From Clostridia bacterium (GTDB lineage Bacteria; Bacillota; Clostridia; TANB77; CAG-508), in NCBI GenBank assembly GCA_017625465.1, contig JAGAKS010000017.1, positions 220,946-284,945 of the forward strand: a stretch of 64,000 nt of DNA. Direction: 5' to 3'. The translations under genes were made by a program, and so were the position numbers. Shown here in pieces: positions 36,610-47,095 of this stretch (position 1 is its first letter; each line of letters opens with the position of its first letter). Under the pieces are notes generated by a model, which was not told the origin of the DNA, ran no database searches, and saw only the letters and a list, made by a program, of their open reading frames with translations.

Positions 36610-37667
36610 TAATCTAACCTCTTATCAATTTCATATAAAATTTCATTTTTTAGTTCTGGAATTTGTATTGTTTCTAAAATCTTATTAAACTTAGCTCTTA
36701 CCATAAGTTTCATAGCAGCTTTTTCATCAAAACCTCTACTCATAATATAGAATAGCTCTTTATCCCCAACTTTACCGCTACTTGTGGAATGATTACCTTC
36801 AACATCTTCTTCTGAACATAATAACATTGGAAGTGATAATGAACGTGCTTTATTAGACAAAAGCATACAAGCTTCATTTTCATTACCTTTTGATTTTTTG
36901 CTTCCACGTTTAAAATCAATAGTACCTTTAAAATGCTTCCTACTACTGTCTTTTAAAGCTCCTTGTACTTCAAAATTAACATTTGATTTTTCTCCTCTTA
37001 GTTCTCCAATATAATTCAAATCAAATATTTGATTTTCTTTTCCAAGATAAATAGCATTTAATTCATTATTCGCACTTTTACCTAGAACATTTGAATAATA
37101 ATTTGAAATACTATTTTTTCCACCTAAATCTATAATCGTCCACTGTACTTTTGCGTTATCTAAAAGTTCGTTTTCGATTGATATAAAATTATTTGATTCA
37201 ATATTTAAAAGATTAGCAAAAACAATATTAATTTCTGAATTTTTTTCAGCTTTTACTTTTATAATTCCATTGTGAAAACATTTCAAATTTTCTTCTGCTT
37301 TGTATTTAATAACAATAGTTGATTTTGTGCCTTCTTTAGCATTTATCAAAATATTTTCAACTAAATTAAGATTATTTTTGTCAAACTCAAAATCTATCAT
37401 TATTAATTTTTTCATTTTGCTATTTACATTGACTGTAAGAAAATGATTTGCTTTTTCTTTAACTTGATTTGTAAAAAATTCTCCTAAGCCATAAGTTAAA
37501 TTTGTATCGTTTTGACATAAACTAACTTCATCTTTTGGACTTTCAATAAATATATTAGCATTTTGAAAAAACTCAAACTTTTCTGGAATTTCAATATTTT
37601 CAAGCTTTATATTGTTTATATTAAAATTTCTCGCCGTTCTCACAGGAGTTTCATTTAATTTTATCAT
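36609..37667 (-). CDS. sufD: Fe-S assembly protein SufD
   Basis: 352 residues. N-terminal part is variable; the beta-helix core contains LKDSSRKHFKGTIDFKRGSK and NKARSLSLPMLLCSEEDVEGNHSTSSGKVGDKELFYIMSRGF, characteristic of SufD. It forms the SufBCD scaffold. Shorter than E. coli SufD, as in other Clostridia. Start overlaps the sufB stop by one base. Confidence 0.93.
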   Translation of the reverse strand: MIKLNETPVRTARNFNINNIKLENIEIPEKFEFFQNANIFIESPKDEVSLCQNDTNLTYGLGEFFTNQVKEKANHFLTVNVNSKMKKLIMIDFEFDKNNLNLVENILINAKEGTKSTIVIKYKAEENLKCFHNGIIKVKAEKNSEINIVFANLLNIESNNFISIENELLDNAKVQWTIIDLGGKNSISNYYSNVLGKSANNELNAIYLGKENQIFDLNYIGELRGEKSNVNFEVQGALKDSSRKHFKGTIDFKRGSKKSKGNENEACMLLSNKARSLSLPMLLCSEEDVEGNHSTSSGKVGDKELFYIMSRGFDEKAAMKLMVRAKFNKILETIQIPELKNEILYEIDKRLD

Positions 37668-39064
37668 TATCCAATTGCTCCTTCTAATTCTAAATTGATT
37701 AAATTGTTCATTTCTACTGCATATTCAACTGGAAATTCTTTTGAAATAGGATATGCAAATCCTCTAACAATCATTGCTTTTGCATCTTCTTCTGATAATC
37801 CTCTACTCATTAAATAAAAAATAGCTTGGTCACTAATTTTTCCGATTTTTGCTTCATGTGAAAATTCAACTTCATCCGTTCTAACATCTGCTGTTGGTAT
37901 TGTATCTGAAATTGAAATATCATCCAGCATAAGAGATTCACAAGATACAGAACACTTTGAATTTTTAGCATTTTCATTTATTCTAACTAATGAACGATAT
38001 GTGCATTTGCCTCCATTTTTTGAAATAGATTTCGCATTTACTACACTTGAAGTATTTTTAGCATTATGAACTACTTTAAAACCATTATCTAAATTTTGAC
38101 CAGCACCTGCAAAAGATATTCCTGTAAATTCTGTTTTTGCACCTTCTCCATTTAAAATACTCATTGGATAAAGCATTGAAATCTTTGAGCCAAATGAACC
38201 TGAAACCCAATCCATTCCAGCATTTTTGCCAACTATTGCTTTTTTTGTATTTAAGTTAAGCATATTTTTTGACCAGTTTTCGATTGTAGAATATCTTAAA
38301 TACGCATTGTCTTTTACATATAATTCAACACAACCAGCATGAAGATTTACTTTATTGTATTTTGGAGCACTACAACCCTCTATAAAATGTAAACTTGCTC
38401 CTTCATCAACAATAATTAATGTATGTTCAAACTGTCCAGATTCTGGCGAATTTAATCTAAAATATGATTGAAGTGGTATGTCCACTTTTACACCCTTGGG
38501 TACATATACAAAAGAACCGCCAGACCATACTGCTGCATGAAGTGCAACAAACTTGTGGTCATTTACTGGCACACACTTCATAAAATGACTCTTTACAATT
38601 TCTGGATATTCTCTAACAGCAGTTTCCATATCTGTATAAATTACACCTTGCTTGATTAAATCTTCTTTTATGCTATGATATACAACTTCTGAATCGTATT
38701 GAGCGCCAACACCTGCAAGAGAATTTTTTTCAGCATCTGGAATTCCCAGCTTATCAAAGGTATTTTTTATATCTTCTGGAACATCATCCCAAGATGAATT
38801 TAATTTAGATTTTGGTCTAACATAAGTAGCTATTTCATTCATATCTAACTCTGATAAATCCGGTCCCCATGTTGGAAGTTCTAAGCTATTGTAAACTTCT
38901 AAAGCATTTAAACGTATTTCTCTCATCCAATCTGGATCACCTTTTTGAGCAGAAATTTCTTCTATAATTTCTCTAGTTAAACCTTTTTTTATTTTAAAAT
39001 CATAGTCATCTTTGTTTTTTATGTCATAAATATTTCTATTTATTTCTTCTACTTTTGTCTTCAT
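37667..39064 (-). CDS. sufB: Fe-S assembly protein SufB
   Basis: 465 residues from the ATG at 39064, preceded by AAAGGAAAG; the ATG at 39085 adds seven residues. Core motifs GVGAQYDSEVVYHSIKEDL, KCVPVNDHKFVALHAAVWSGGSFVYVPKGVKV, and the C-terminal GKISDQAIFYLMSRGLSEEDAKAMIVRGF. Scaffold on which the cluster forms, with SufC and SufD. Confidence 0.95.
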   Translation of the reverse strand: MKTKVEEINRNIYDIKNKDDYDFKIKKGLTREIIEEISAQKGDPDWMREIRLNALEVYNSLELPTWGPDLSELDMNEIATYVRPKSKLNSSWDDVPEDIKNTFDKLGIPDAEKNSLAGVGAQYDSEVVYHSIKEDLIKQGVIYTDMETAVREYPEIVKSHFMKCVPVNDHKFVALHAAVWSGGSFVYVPKGVKVDIPLQSYFRLNSPESGQFEHTLIIVDEGASLHFIEGCSAPKYNKVNLHAGCVELYVKDNAYLRYSTIENWSKNMLNLNTKKAIVGKNAGMDWVSGSFGSKISMLYPMSILNGEGAKTEFTGISFAGAGQNLDNGFKVVHNAKNTSSVVNAKSISKNGGKCTYRSLVRINENAKNSKCSVSCESLMLDDISISDTIPTADVRTDEVEFSHEAKIGKISDQAIFYLMSRGLSEEDAKAMIVRGFAYPISKEFPVEYAVEMNNLINLELEGAIG

Positions 39065-39085
39065 TATTGATAACTTTCCTTTCAA

Positions 39086-39826
39086 TTACTGTTTAAATTC
39101 ACTATATCCATTTTCTTCTATTTTGCTTGCTAATTCTTGAGTTCCAGTAGTTACAATTTGTCCATTAACTAAAACATGAACATAATCTACTTTTAAGCTA
39201 TTTAGAATTTTTGTGTTATGAGTAATAATTAAAACTGCATTATTCTCATTTTTGAACATTTCAATTCCTTTTGATACAGTTTTTATAGCATCAACATCAA
39301 GTCCTGAATCTGTTTCATCTAAAATAGCAAGTTTTGGATTTAATACTAGCATCTGTAGAATTTCATTTTTCTTTTTCTCTCCACCAGAAAAACCAACGTT
39401 TAAGCTTCTTTCCATGTATTTTGGATTCATGTTTAGTTGCTCCATGTATTTTTTTAATTCTTCTTTGAATTTAAAAATTTTTACTGGTTCACCTGTTACT
39501 TTATTTTTTGCATATTTTAAAAAGTTTGTAACTGATACTCCTGGAATTTCTTCTGGCAATTGAAATGACATAAATACGCCTTTTCTTGCGATTTCATCTG
39601 TTTTTAAATTATTTATATTTTCGCCCTCTAAAAGAATTTCGCCAGATACTTTTCTATATGCTGGATTGTTTAATATTGCATTAGCAGTAGTTGTTTTTCC
39701 AGAACCGTTAGGTCCCATAATAACATGAATTTCGCCTTTTTTTATATTTAAATTGATACCCTTTAAAATTTCTTTATCTTCTGCATTTACATATAAATTT
39801 TTTATTTCTAATAAATTATTTTCCAT
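39086..39826 (-). CDS. sufC: Fe-S assembly ATPase SufC
   Basis: 246 residues from the ATG at 39826, which overlaps the regulator's last codons and has GAGGAAAG ahead. ABC ATPase: Walker A GPNGSGKTT, Q-loop SFQLPEEIPGVS, signature FSGGEKKKNEILQ, Walker B LAILDETDSGLD and H-loop ITHNTKIL. Drives SufBCD assembly. Confidence 0.96.
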   Translation of the reverse strand: MENNLLEIKNLYVNAEDKEILKGINLNIKKGEIHVIMGPNGSGKTTTANAILNNPAYRKVSGEILLEGENINNLKTDEIARKGVFMSFQLPEEIPGVSVTNFLKYAKNKVTGEPVKIFKFKEELKKYMEQLNMNPKYMERSLNVGFSGGEKKKNEILQMLVLNPKLAILDETDSGLDVDAIKTVSKGIEMFKNENNAVLIITHNTKILNSLKVDYVHVLVNGQIVTTGTQELASKIEENGYSEFKQ

Positions 39827-40286
39827 AACTTTCCTCACTATTTATTTTTGCTGTTCTTCGTTTACAGCATCTACATTTTTCTTTATTGATATCATAACCA
39901 CAGTTTAAATCTGTTAAATCTAAAACTTTATGAACATATTTTGCTAAGCTGTTTATAGTATTGTCATTTATTGCAGATTTTATTTTTTCTGCTTCTAATT
40001 CTGCTTCTTTTTCTTCTAGATTAAGAACATCTTTCAAAAAAATATATACTATATCATAAGCTTCTAGAATTTTTTTTGCTAAATTTTCGCCTTCTGGCGT
40101 AAGCTCAATTGTTCCATAAGATTCATAATTTACAAGCTTGGCTGTTTTTAAATTATTCAAAGCCTTGTTTACACTAGGTTTTGTGCAATTCATTTTTTCA
40201 GCAATGTCTGTAACACGAACATTTCCATTTTGTTTTTTTAAAACATACATTGTTTTTAAATATTCTTCTAACGATTTTGATATCAT
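39816..40286 (-). CDS. DtxR/MntR-family metal-dependent repressor with a C-terminal cysteine cluster
   Basis: 156 residues. Winged helix MISKSLEEYLKTMYVLKKQNGNVRVTDIAEKMNCTKPSVNKALNNL, then the DtxR metal-binding/dimer domain (LTPEGENLAKKILEAYDIV...). The C-terminus has NCGYDINKEKCRCCKRR with four close cysteines, unlike typical MntR. It is first gene of the suf transcript and its promoter carries a matching palindrome, so it probably senses iron or cluster status and controls sufCBDSU and itself. Confidence 0.88.
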   Translation of the reverse strand: MISKSLEEYLKTMYVLKKQNGNVRVTDIAEKMNCTKPSVNKALNNLKTAKLVNYESYGTIELTPEGENLAKKILEAYDIVYIFLKDVLNLEEKEAELEAEKIKSAINDNTINSLAKYVHKVLDLTDLNCGYDINKEKCRCCKRRTAKINSEESYGK

Positions 40287-40305
40287 TTTTCATTTCCTTT
40301 CAAAA

Positions 40306-40361
40306 ATGTTAATCACGGTTAACATTATACTATTTTTCAGAATGTTTGTCAAGGTTAACAA
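40306..40361 (-). promoter_or_regulatory. Promoter and palindromic operators of the suf operon
   Basis: Minus strand: consensus TTGACA (40347-40352), 17-base spacer, TATAAT (40324-40329). An operator-like palindrome ATGTTAACCGTGATTAACAT covers 40306-40325 just downstream of the -10. A related TTGTTAACCTTGACAAAC covers the -35 region (40344-40361). The repeated GTTAACC-TGA half-sites fit binding by the DtxR-like protein encoded immediately downstream. Confidence 0.8.
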
Positions 40362-40402
40362 TCAGCTTTTTTATTTATTTTTCCTGCTTTTGAGCAAAAA
40401 AA

Positions 40403-40443
40403 TATAGTTAAAAACCTATATTTTTTATAAGTTTTTAACTATA
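40403..40443 (-). terminator. Terminator after the DUF2207 gene
   Basis: A 13-bp perfect stem (40403-40415 with 40431-40443), followed on the minus strand by a run of seven Us. Its position, 18 bases beyond the shifted stop at 40461, is compatible with either reading. Confidence 0.9.
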
Positions 40444-40460
40444 AAATTTACTATTATCTT

Positions 40461-42369
40461 TTATCTGCCGCCGCAGCTACCACCGCCGCCTCCGGCCTCC
40501 GCCACCACCAGAGAAGCCACCTCCACCGCCACTTCCTGATGAAGATGATGAATGTGCAGCTGAATAAGCTGAACTAGCAGTTTTAGCAATATCTGAAAAT
40601 GCTCTATCTAAATTGTCTAAGCTATCTAAACCAGAATTATGTGATGCCATATACAAATAAGTATAATGACCATTTCTGTAATAATCTTCTGAAGTCATTT
40701 GTGGATATACTTCTACTAATTGGTCTAACACTTTTTTTGAAATTCCAAAAGTAGTAGCATATACCAAAAATTTTTCCCAAAGTATTAAATCTGGAACTTC
40801 CTTTTCTTTTAATAAAGAAAAATCTTCCATATATTTTTTTAGTGCTTTCCATTGACAAGATTCTTCATAACCTTTTTCTGATAAAGCTGATATTTTTCCA
40901 GCATTTTTAAAGCAAAGAACAGCACAAATAATGAATTCTATCAAAATTGGAAATAGTATAACTATCAAAGGCGCAAACATAAAGAATAAGAATATACCAA
41001 CTATATACGCTCCACCTTTTCCAGACCATTTAGTAGATAATTTTTTTCTTTGTTCATCTATTGCTCCAGAATTAATTTCGTATTCTTTTGCCTCTTTGCA
41101 AACTCTTTTCATATAGTCATAAAAATCATCATAATTTCTTTTTGCATATTTTTCAAATTCTTCTGTTGTTATTGAATTATTTGTTTTTGATGCCTTTATA
41201 ATTAAATCATATATAATTTGTTCATCTTTTTCCAAAGGTACTAATTCATTAGTTTTAGATAGTATATTTATTCTAACATTTTTCTTTCCCTCTGGCTCTA
41301 AAGTTATATATTTTTTCAATGTAAGTTGTAACAAAGTTGCTGAAAATATTTTAGAAGTATAATTTTCAAAAGATGAATTTACATTTCTAAAATAATATAA
41401 ATATGCAGCTCTAGCTGGTGTTGCATTTTTCTCATTTGGAATATCTCTAAAATATTGTAACTCATTTTTTGGATATTCCTGTAACTTTAACTCTTTTCCA
41501 GCATTTATGTATTTTATAATTTTTCTTAAATATATGCAGAAAATGATTAATATTACTAGACCAACTGCTATAAACATAGTTTTAGCTCTAGCTCTTTGAG
41601 CATTTGCTTCATCTGCCCATCTCTGTTCTTCTTCTAATATTGAAGATAATTTTGGAGTATTATAATTATTAATACTTTCTTCAAAAATATTATCTTCTGT
41701 AACGATTCTTATTTCTAGCATAGAATTAGCATACAAAGTTTTCATATTAAATTGCACTTGCTCTGTACTTACTTTTTCTATGTTACCACTAAAATCTCCA
41801 TGCCCCCAAACACGTAATTTCTCTATGTCTGTAATACCTCTTGGTAAAGTTACAGTACCAGTAACATTTCTTCCAGACATTGAATTTTCATCACTTAAAA
41901 ATTGCCAGTAAAATTCTGTACAATCTGAATAAATTTTAACTGCATTTTCTACTGTATAGTAAATTTTATAAGTTCTTGTATCTGAAGAGTTATCCAAACC
42001 AACATTCCAAGCAATTTCAAAAGTGTCGCTATTTATCATTAAACCATAATAACAATTAGGATCAACATGATATTGCTCTTCATATATTTGCTCTAAAGGT
42101 ACTTCTTGACCTTGCTCAACCCTAGTTACTTTTACATCATCAATAAAATATGAACTATCTGAGCTTAAATCGAAATCTTTAAACATTGTATTAGTTTCAC
42201 TAATATCAACATCCCAAGTTTCAACTATATCTGCACTTCCATCTGTATTTAAAATAACATTGTAATCAAGTGCATTCCATGCTTGTTCACCAGCATAAGA
42301 AGTATTTACTAACATTAATGTGAATAGAGCAAACAAGCAAAATATAAAAATATTCTTGATATTTTTCAT
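40461..42369 (-). CDS. DUF2207 membrane protein, C-terminus read through a +1 shift at CGG-A
   Basis: 635 residues after the shift. ATG at 42369 with GGAGG ahead; signal peptide MKNIKNIFIFCLFALFTLM...SYA, the DUF2207 N-terminal ectodomain (YNVILNTDGSADIVETWDVDIS), a membrane helix near residue 265, two more near residues 453-490, and a Ser/Gly-rich tail. In frame zero the tail ends GGGGGRRRRW at TAG (40477). Skipping 40494 gives five further glycines then SCGGR and TAA, in keeping with the Gly-rich ends of this family. Function of DUF2207 is unknown; its homologues are membrane proteins of Firmicutes. Confidence 0.85.
40491..40494 (-). other. CGGA +1 recoding site in the DUF2207 gene
   Basis: Frame zero reads GGA GGC CGG AGG CGG CGG TGG TAG. 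Skipping one C gives GGC then GGA GGC GGC GGT GGT AGC TGC, a continuing glycine run. The skipped base is one of two adjacent Cs, so its exact position is ambiguous by one base. This is the weakest of the six because the gain is only a tail. Confidence 0.6.
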
Positions 42370-42460
42370 AATTTTCTCCTCCATTTTATATTTTACATTA
42401 TATAGTAAAACTTTCTTTTTGACTATACTTTTATGACACTTTCTACAAATTTGGCAAAAA

Positions 42461-42484
42461 AATAAAGAGCTTTCGCTCTTTATT
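42461..42484 (-). terminator. Terminator after the ord-like gene
   Basis: A 10-bp perfect stem AATAAAGAGC/GCTCTTTATT with a TTTC loop; the minus strand continues with a U-run. 8 bases after the stop codon at 42493. Confidence 0.9.
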
Positions 42485-42492
42485 TAATATTA

Positions 42493-43569
42493 CTATTTTA
42501 CATATTCATTTAGTGGTTTTATTTTGTGATTTAATTCTCCTATTTTTTCTGTTGTAACATAACCTGGTTCAGCATTTATAACATCTGGTATTCTGTTTAC
42601 TATTGTAGCACATGTTAATTCTACTGTTGCTGGTCTTTCAACTGTAATTGTAGTTGTAGGTTCACCTTCAACTGTCCAAATGTTTTTATCAAATTCATCT
42701 GGCGCATATACTTTTCCTATACATTCAGTTTCGATTGTGATTCCTTCTTCTGTTTCAGTAGTAACAACAGCACTCATTCCTGTTGCATCTCCTGCTTTTA
42801 CAGTCATATTTAAAGTTGAAGAGAAAATATCTTCTGAATGAGTTTGAGGTACGCATTTTTGAGTTTGTCTTTTTACTGTTAATCCAAGTTTTGAACATAA
42901 CCATCCATTTACGTTCCACATATATGATGGTAAATATTCTCCAGCTTCGATTGTAGCTTGTCTTTGTTCATCAGATACTCTATCTACTGAAGCCACTTGT
43001 TTATCAAATTCTTCAAGTGTTAAACCAGCTCCATGAGCTTCTGCTAAGGCAATACCATATTCTTCTACGTTATAGCTTGAACTTCCTTTTATTTTTGTAA
43101 TTTTTTGAGTTGAACCTGCAATTGAAGTTACAAGTTGTCCCCAATAAATATCTTGATAACCACTACCTGTAATTGTACAATTATTTGCTTTTGCTAAACT
43201 ATCTATTTTTTTAGTTACTGTTGGGTTAGAATTTATTGGATAGAAAGCTTCTTCACATGTAGAAATAGCGTTTATTCCAAGACTTGCACATAATGTAAAT
43301 GCATCATCAACTTCTGCAATTAAACTTCTTGTTGTAACTACACAGATATCTGGTTTTACGTTTTCTAACATTTCTTTAGCGTTTTCTACTGCAGTAACTA
43401 CTACACCCATATTAGCTTGTCCCATAACTTCGCCAATATCTTTGCCAACAACTGCTGGATTAGCATCAATTGCACCTACTATTTCAATTCCTTTTTCTAG
43501 CATATATCTCATTGTATATACTGACATTTTGCCTACACCATATTGAACTGCTTTAATTTTTCTTTCCAT
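42493..43569 (-). CDS. ord: 2,4-diaminopentanoate dehydrogenase-like protein
   Basis: 358 residues. N-terminal Rossmann domain (KAVQYGVGKMSVYTMRYMLEKGIEIVGAIDANP, VVTTRSLIAEVDDAFTLC) of the dihydrodipicolinate-reductase type, then the DAPDH_C region (GSGYQDIYWGQLVTSIAG, EEYGIALAEAHGAGLTLEEF). Ord catalyses a late step of anaerobic ornithine degradation, but none of ortAB, oraSE or the other pathway genes is in this window. It could act on another amino ketone. Confidence 0.85.
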   Translation of the reverse strand: MERKIKAVQYGVGKMSVYTMRYMLEKGIEIVGAIDANPAVVGKDIGEVMGQANMGVVVTAVENAKEMLENVKPDICVVTTRSLIAEVDDAFTLCASLGINAISTCEEAFYPINSNPTVTKKIDSLAKANNCTITGSGYQDIYWGQLVTSIAGSTQKITKIKGSSSYNVEEYGIALAEAHGAGLTLEEFDKQVASVDRVSDEQRQATIEAGEYLPSYMWNVNGWLCSKLGLTVKRQTQKCVPQTHSEDIFSSTLNMTVKAGDATGMSAVVTTETEEGITIETECIGKVYAPDEFDKNIWTVEGEPTTTITVERPATVELTCATIVNRIPDVINAEPGYVTTEKIGELNHKIKPLNEYVK

Positions 43570-43599
43570 ATAAAAATTCTCCTTTCATTTTATATTTAT

Positions 43600-43629
43600 A
43601 TTATATACAATAAGAAAATCAAAATTCAA
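43600..43629 (-). promoter_or_regulatory. Probable promoter of the ord-like gene
   Basis: Minus strand TTGAAT, 18-base spacer, TATAAT; about 30 bases before the ATG. Confidence 0.6.
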
Positions 43630-43702
43630 GTTTTTTTACAAAAGCTTCACAATCTGATATAATATATTTCTTATTTGCATAACTTCTATAATATATAACA
43701 AA

Positions 43703-43735
43703 GAAACTGATAATAAATAAAAAATTATCAGTTTC
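43703..43735 (-). terminator. Terminator after the 43753 gene
   Basis: A 12-bp perfect stem (43703-43714 with 43724-43735) 18 bases after the stop at 43753. The downstream tract is TTGTTATAT, only moderately U-rich. Confidence 0.75.
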
Positions 43736-43752
43736 TTTCTTTATAATATCAT

Positions 43753-44082
43753 TTATTGTTCAGATTCTATTTCAATCGTTTCAGGAACATCAATCATATC
43801 ATCTTCATAATTATATTCATCTCCTGCATAATCCGGATTATCTAAATAGGCATCAACCAAATATTCATCTGGAACATTTGCAATAATATCACCTGTATTT
43901 TTATTATATACTTGATAATATACTTTTCCAGTATTTTCATCAAATATTTCTCTATAATCTGCAATAGTTTCTTTCTCTACAGTATCATTGTTTCTTTCAT
44001 TATTTTTATTAAAAACTGGAATCAATATACAAATTACAATTATCAAAGCTAATATAATAATTATTATATTTTTTCTTTCCAA
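43753..44082 (-). CDS. Small membrane-anchored protein, partner of the LRR protein (copy 1)
   Basis: 109 residues. Signal-anchor helix at 5-24, then an extracellular acidic domain containing EIFDENTGKVYYQVYNKNTGDIIANVPDEY and a D/E-rich tail. A paralogue at 47651 has the matching ...DEKTGEKYYQVYNDNNGEVIANVTEEW. Each follows an LRR gene by a few bases (13 here, 6 there), so the two proteins are made together. No named family recognised. Confidence 0.8.
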   Translation of the reverse strand: MERKNIIIIILALIIVICILIPVFNKNNERNNDTVEKETIADYREIFDENTGKVYYQVYNKNTGDIIANVPDEYLVDAYLDNPDYAGDEYNYEDDMIDVPETIEIESEQ

Positions 44083-44095
44083 AAATTTTTCCTCC

Positions 44096-47066
44096 TTAAA
44101 TATCTAATGGTGTTTCCCATTCAACAGATTTTATTAATTCTGTATCTGTAAAATTATTTCCTTTTAATTTCACATTTTTTAATTTTCCTGGAATTCCATC
44201 TAAAGTTTCATTTGCCTCAACATTTTGATTTAATGAATAAAATATATCTAAAGTATCATATCCTATTGAACCATTTCCAGAATTATGATATCCAGAATCA
44301 GTTAATAAATTAGTTCTAAAATCAACTTCTTCTAATTCTTTACAATTTAAAATAGGATATATATCTTTAATAGAATTACTATATGCAATTAATTTATGTA
44401 ATTTTGGCATACTACTTACACAAGAAATATTAGATACATTTGTACCATATATTGTTATTTCTTCTAAATCTGTACATTTTGATAAATCGGAAATATCCCA
44501 TATATTTTTAGTATTATATAATTTAAAAGTCTTTAAATGTGTCAAATATCCAATTCCCTTTATAGTAGTTTTTCCATCATCATTAACTGGTTCAGATGTT
44601 GAACCCCAGTATCCAAAATTAACTAGTTTTTCTAATCCACTCAAATATTTTAAATGTTCAAAATTAAAATACAAATTTACGCATCCACTAAAAGATTCTA
44701 AATTTTTTGCATTATTACCTAACATTTTCATGAAATTTTCCCATTGTTCTTCTGTTGAAAGATCTCTTTGTGCGTCAATATGCACAAATGTTAGTTTATC
44801 GCTATCAGATGCAAATTCTGGAAGATTTGTTTTTATAGTATTATAATATTCTAAAGTATTTGGAAATTTTACATCAACAAAAAACCATCTATTGTTATAA
44901 TACGTAATTTTTGTTCTACTTAAGTCTAATACTCTTTTGGTTCCATCAGCATTTTCTCCAGACATACTTGTACCTTTATGATTACATAAACGTGTTAATT
45001 CTGTACAATTTTCAAGTTGTTTCCATAATTCCCATGTTGTAGCCCAAAAACCTCCATAACCATTTCCACCTAAATAATAGCTAGCATTAGCTACTCTACC
45101 ATCTAATCTATTAATTGTTGGTTGTATTGTAGTTAAGTCTATTGAATTATTATCAATACCCAAAGTTTTTAAATTCTGTGCATAAGTATTTAATGTGGTC
45201 AAATTTGTTACATTTGCACATCTTCTTAAATCTAATTCAATTAATTGAGTAACTTTATTATTTCCAATAAAATCAATACTTGTCAAATATGCTAAATTAT
45301 ATAATTGTAAATATTTTAAATTTTTACAAGTTGATAAAACTTTATATACTTCTTCATTAAAAGTAGGACTAGTTGATGTCGTAAGTTTAGTTCCAGTATC
45401 TGTTGTTAAAGTTAACCCATTTAAAGATAAACGTACCAAATTAGTATCATTCATTAATTTTTCAAAGTCACTTTGTTTTATAGTACCTCCTAAACTTAAC
45501 ACTGACGCTGTGCTTGTCAACATATTATTACCATAAGCTGCATTTAAACTATAATTTGTTCCACATTTTCCTAAAACAGCTGCAATTTTATCTACATTTA
45601 GTAAAGAACTACAGCCACTCAAATATAGATTAGTAATTGCAGTACAAGAACTTAAATATTCGACATGTTTTAATTTAGAATTAGTTTGTAACTGTACTAA
45701 TCTTAACTTTGTATTAGTACTTGAAGAATTTTTATATATATATGCTAATGCATCAGTTGATGCAGCTGTTGTCGTTTCATCACTACCTAAAGTATATGCC
45801 TTTAATGAATTTGAATATTGTGTGCTAGCAATTAAATACGTTAAATTTGCCATTTTCTGTATACCATTAAGAGTTTTTAATGCATTTCCTTCTACTCTTA
45901 AAGTAATAACATTAGAAAAATCCGCCAAACATGAAATATCTTGTATTTGCATGTTTTGTAAATATAAATATTTTACTGCTTTTTTAGTTACAGAGTTTAA
46001 CCCTCCTAAACCACTTATATCGGTAATATCATATCTCTCGCTACTGTAGTCTTTTGAATTATTTTGCAAATAAGTTTCATTTCCTACAATACCCAAATAA
46101 TTTAATTTTGTGAATTCAGCTTCTTTTATTCCTTTATCGGCACTTGTTAGCCTCTGCACTTCAGCATTTTTTCCGACTGGCTTTATTAAATATAAATATG
46201 TTAGATTACTCAATTCGTTCAAAGCTGAATAGTCCATAACTTCACAATTTTTAAATTTTAAATAATTTAAGCTATTTTTCGCCCCTTCAATACCTTTTAA
46301 GTTTTGAATTGTTATATCTTGAAAATTAACTGTAGTTAAATTTGAAAATTTTGAAAATTCCTGAATAACAGAAATTTCCTCTTGACTATCAATCCATAAC
46401 GTTTTTATTGATTTTAATCCTTGATTTGTTATAGCTTCGCTTCCACCATTAAGCATTTGTGCTAATGTAGAAGTTTGTTCGAAAGCCACTATATCTGGAC
46501 TATCTGCATTCAAATCAGACTTAGTTAGTCCAAGAATTGTATCAATTCCTGAAGAAATATAATACACTTTTAAATCAGATGTAATTCCATATACATCATT
46601 TAATTTTCTAAAATCCATAGTTTTATTTGCATTTCCAGCAGTTAATTGTTTTTGTATATCTTCAGGTAATTGTTCTTTTTTTATCAAATAAAAAACTAAG
46701 TTATCATATACTCCAGTTTCTTCATTTTTTATACTTTTTTTATAACCATATCCTTCCGAAGTTGAAAAGAAATAATTTTGATAACCATTTTTTATAATAG
46801 TATCTAATGGCGTTTCTCCATCAATGTTTCCATCAATAGCACATGTTGCATATAATTGATTAAAATATTCTTCTAGATATGCACATGAATTTAAATATAC
46901 TGCATCTGTTGCTTTACTTAATATTCCATTATCACCAACTACTGCGTTAATAGAAACACCTGCTAAGATAAGCATGACAATTATTGAAATAACTAATGCT
47001 ATTAAGGTTATTCCGCTTTGATTGCTTTAATATCTTGTTGTCTAGTTTTTTCTTATGTTTTTTCAT
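44096..47066 (-). CDS. Pilin-like leucine-rich-repeat surface protein (copy 1), read through a +1 shift at CGG-A
   Basis: 989 residues. ATG at 47066 after AGGAGG; residues 1-17 MKKHKKKLDNKILKQSK, then Gly at CGGA and ITLIALVISIIVMLILAGV: a type IV pilin/pseudopilin cleavage signal (Lys-Gly before a hydrophobic helix). In frame zero the ORF ends 22 codons later. Without the shift the only start is MLILAG, inside the helix. The rest is a domain with CAYLEEYFNQLYATCAIDG... and many leucine-rich repeats (ITDISGLGG..., LYLQNMQIQDISCLADFSNVITLRVEGN). Presumably assembled or anchored on the cell surface. Confidence 0.88.
47012..47015 (-). other. CGGA +1 recoding site in the pilin-like LRR gene (copy 1)
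   Basis: Codon 18 of the ATG at 47066: TCA AAG CGG AAT AAC. Skipping C gives AAG then GGA ATA ACC TTA, i.e. K-G-ITL, supplying the invariant glycine at position -1 of the pilin cleavage site. Confidence 0.8.
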
Positions 47067-47095
47067 ATCTTTTGTTTCCCTCCTATTATTTTTTT

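Noticed and set aside
42493..43569. Ornithine fermentation cluster
   Set aside because: Only the dehydrogenase homologue is present; no other pathway gene lies within the window.
47012..47015. P-site tRNA slippage of the prfB type
   Set aside because: The P-site codons are diverse and cannot pair in the +1 frame, and no consistent SD-like stimulator or stop codon is present at the sites.
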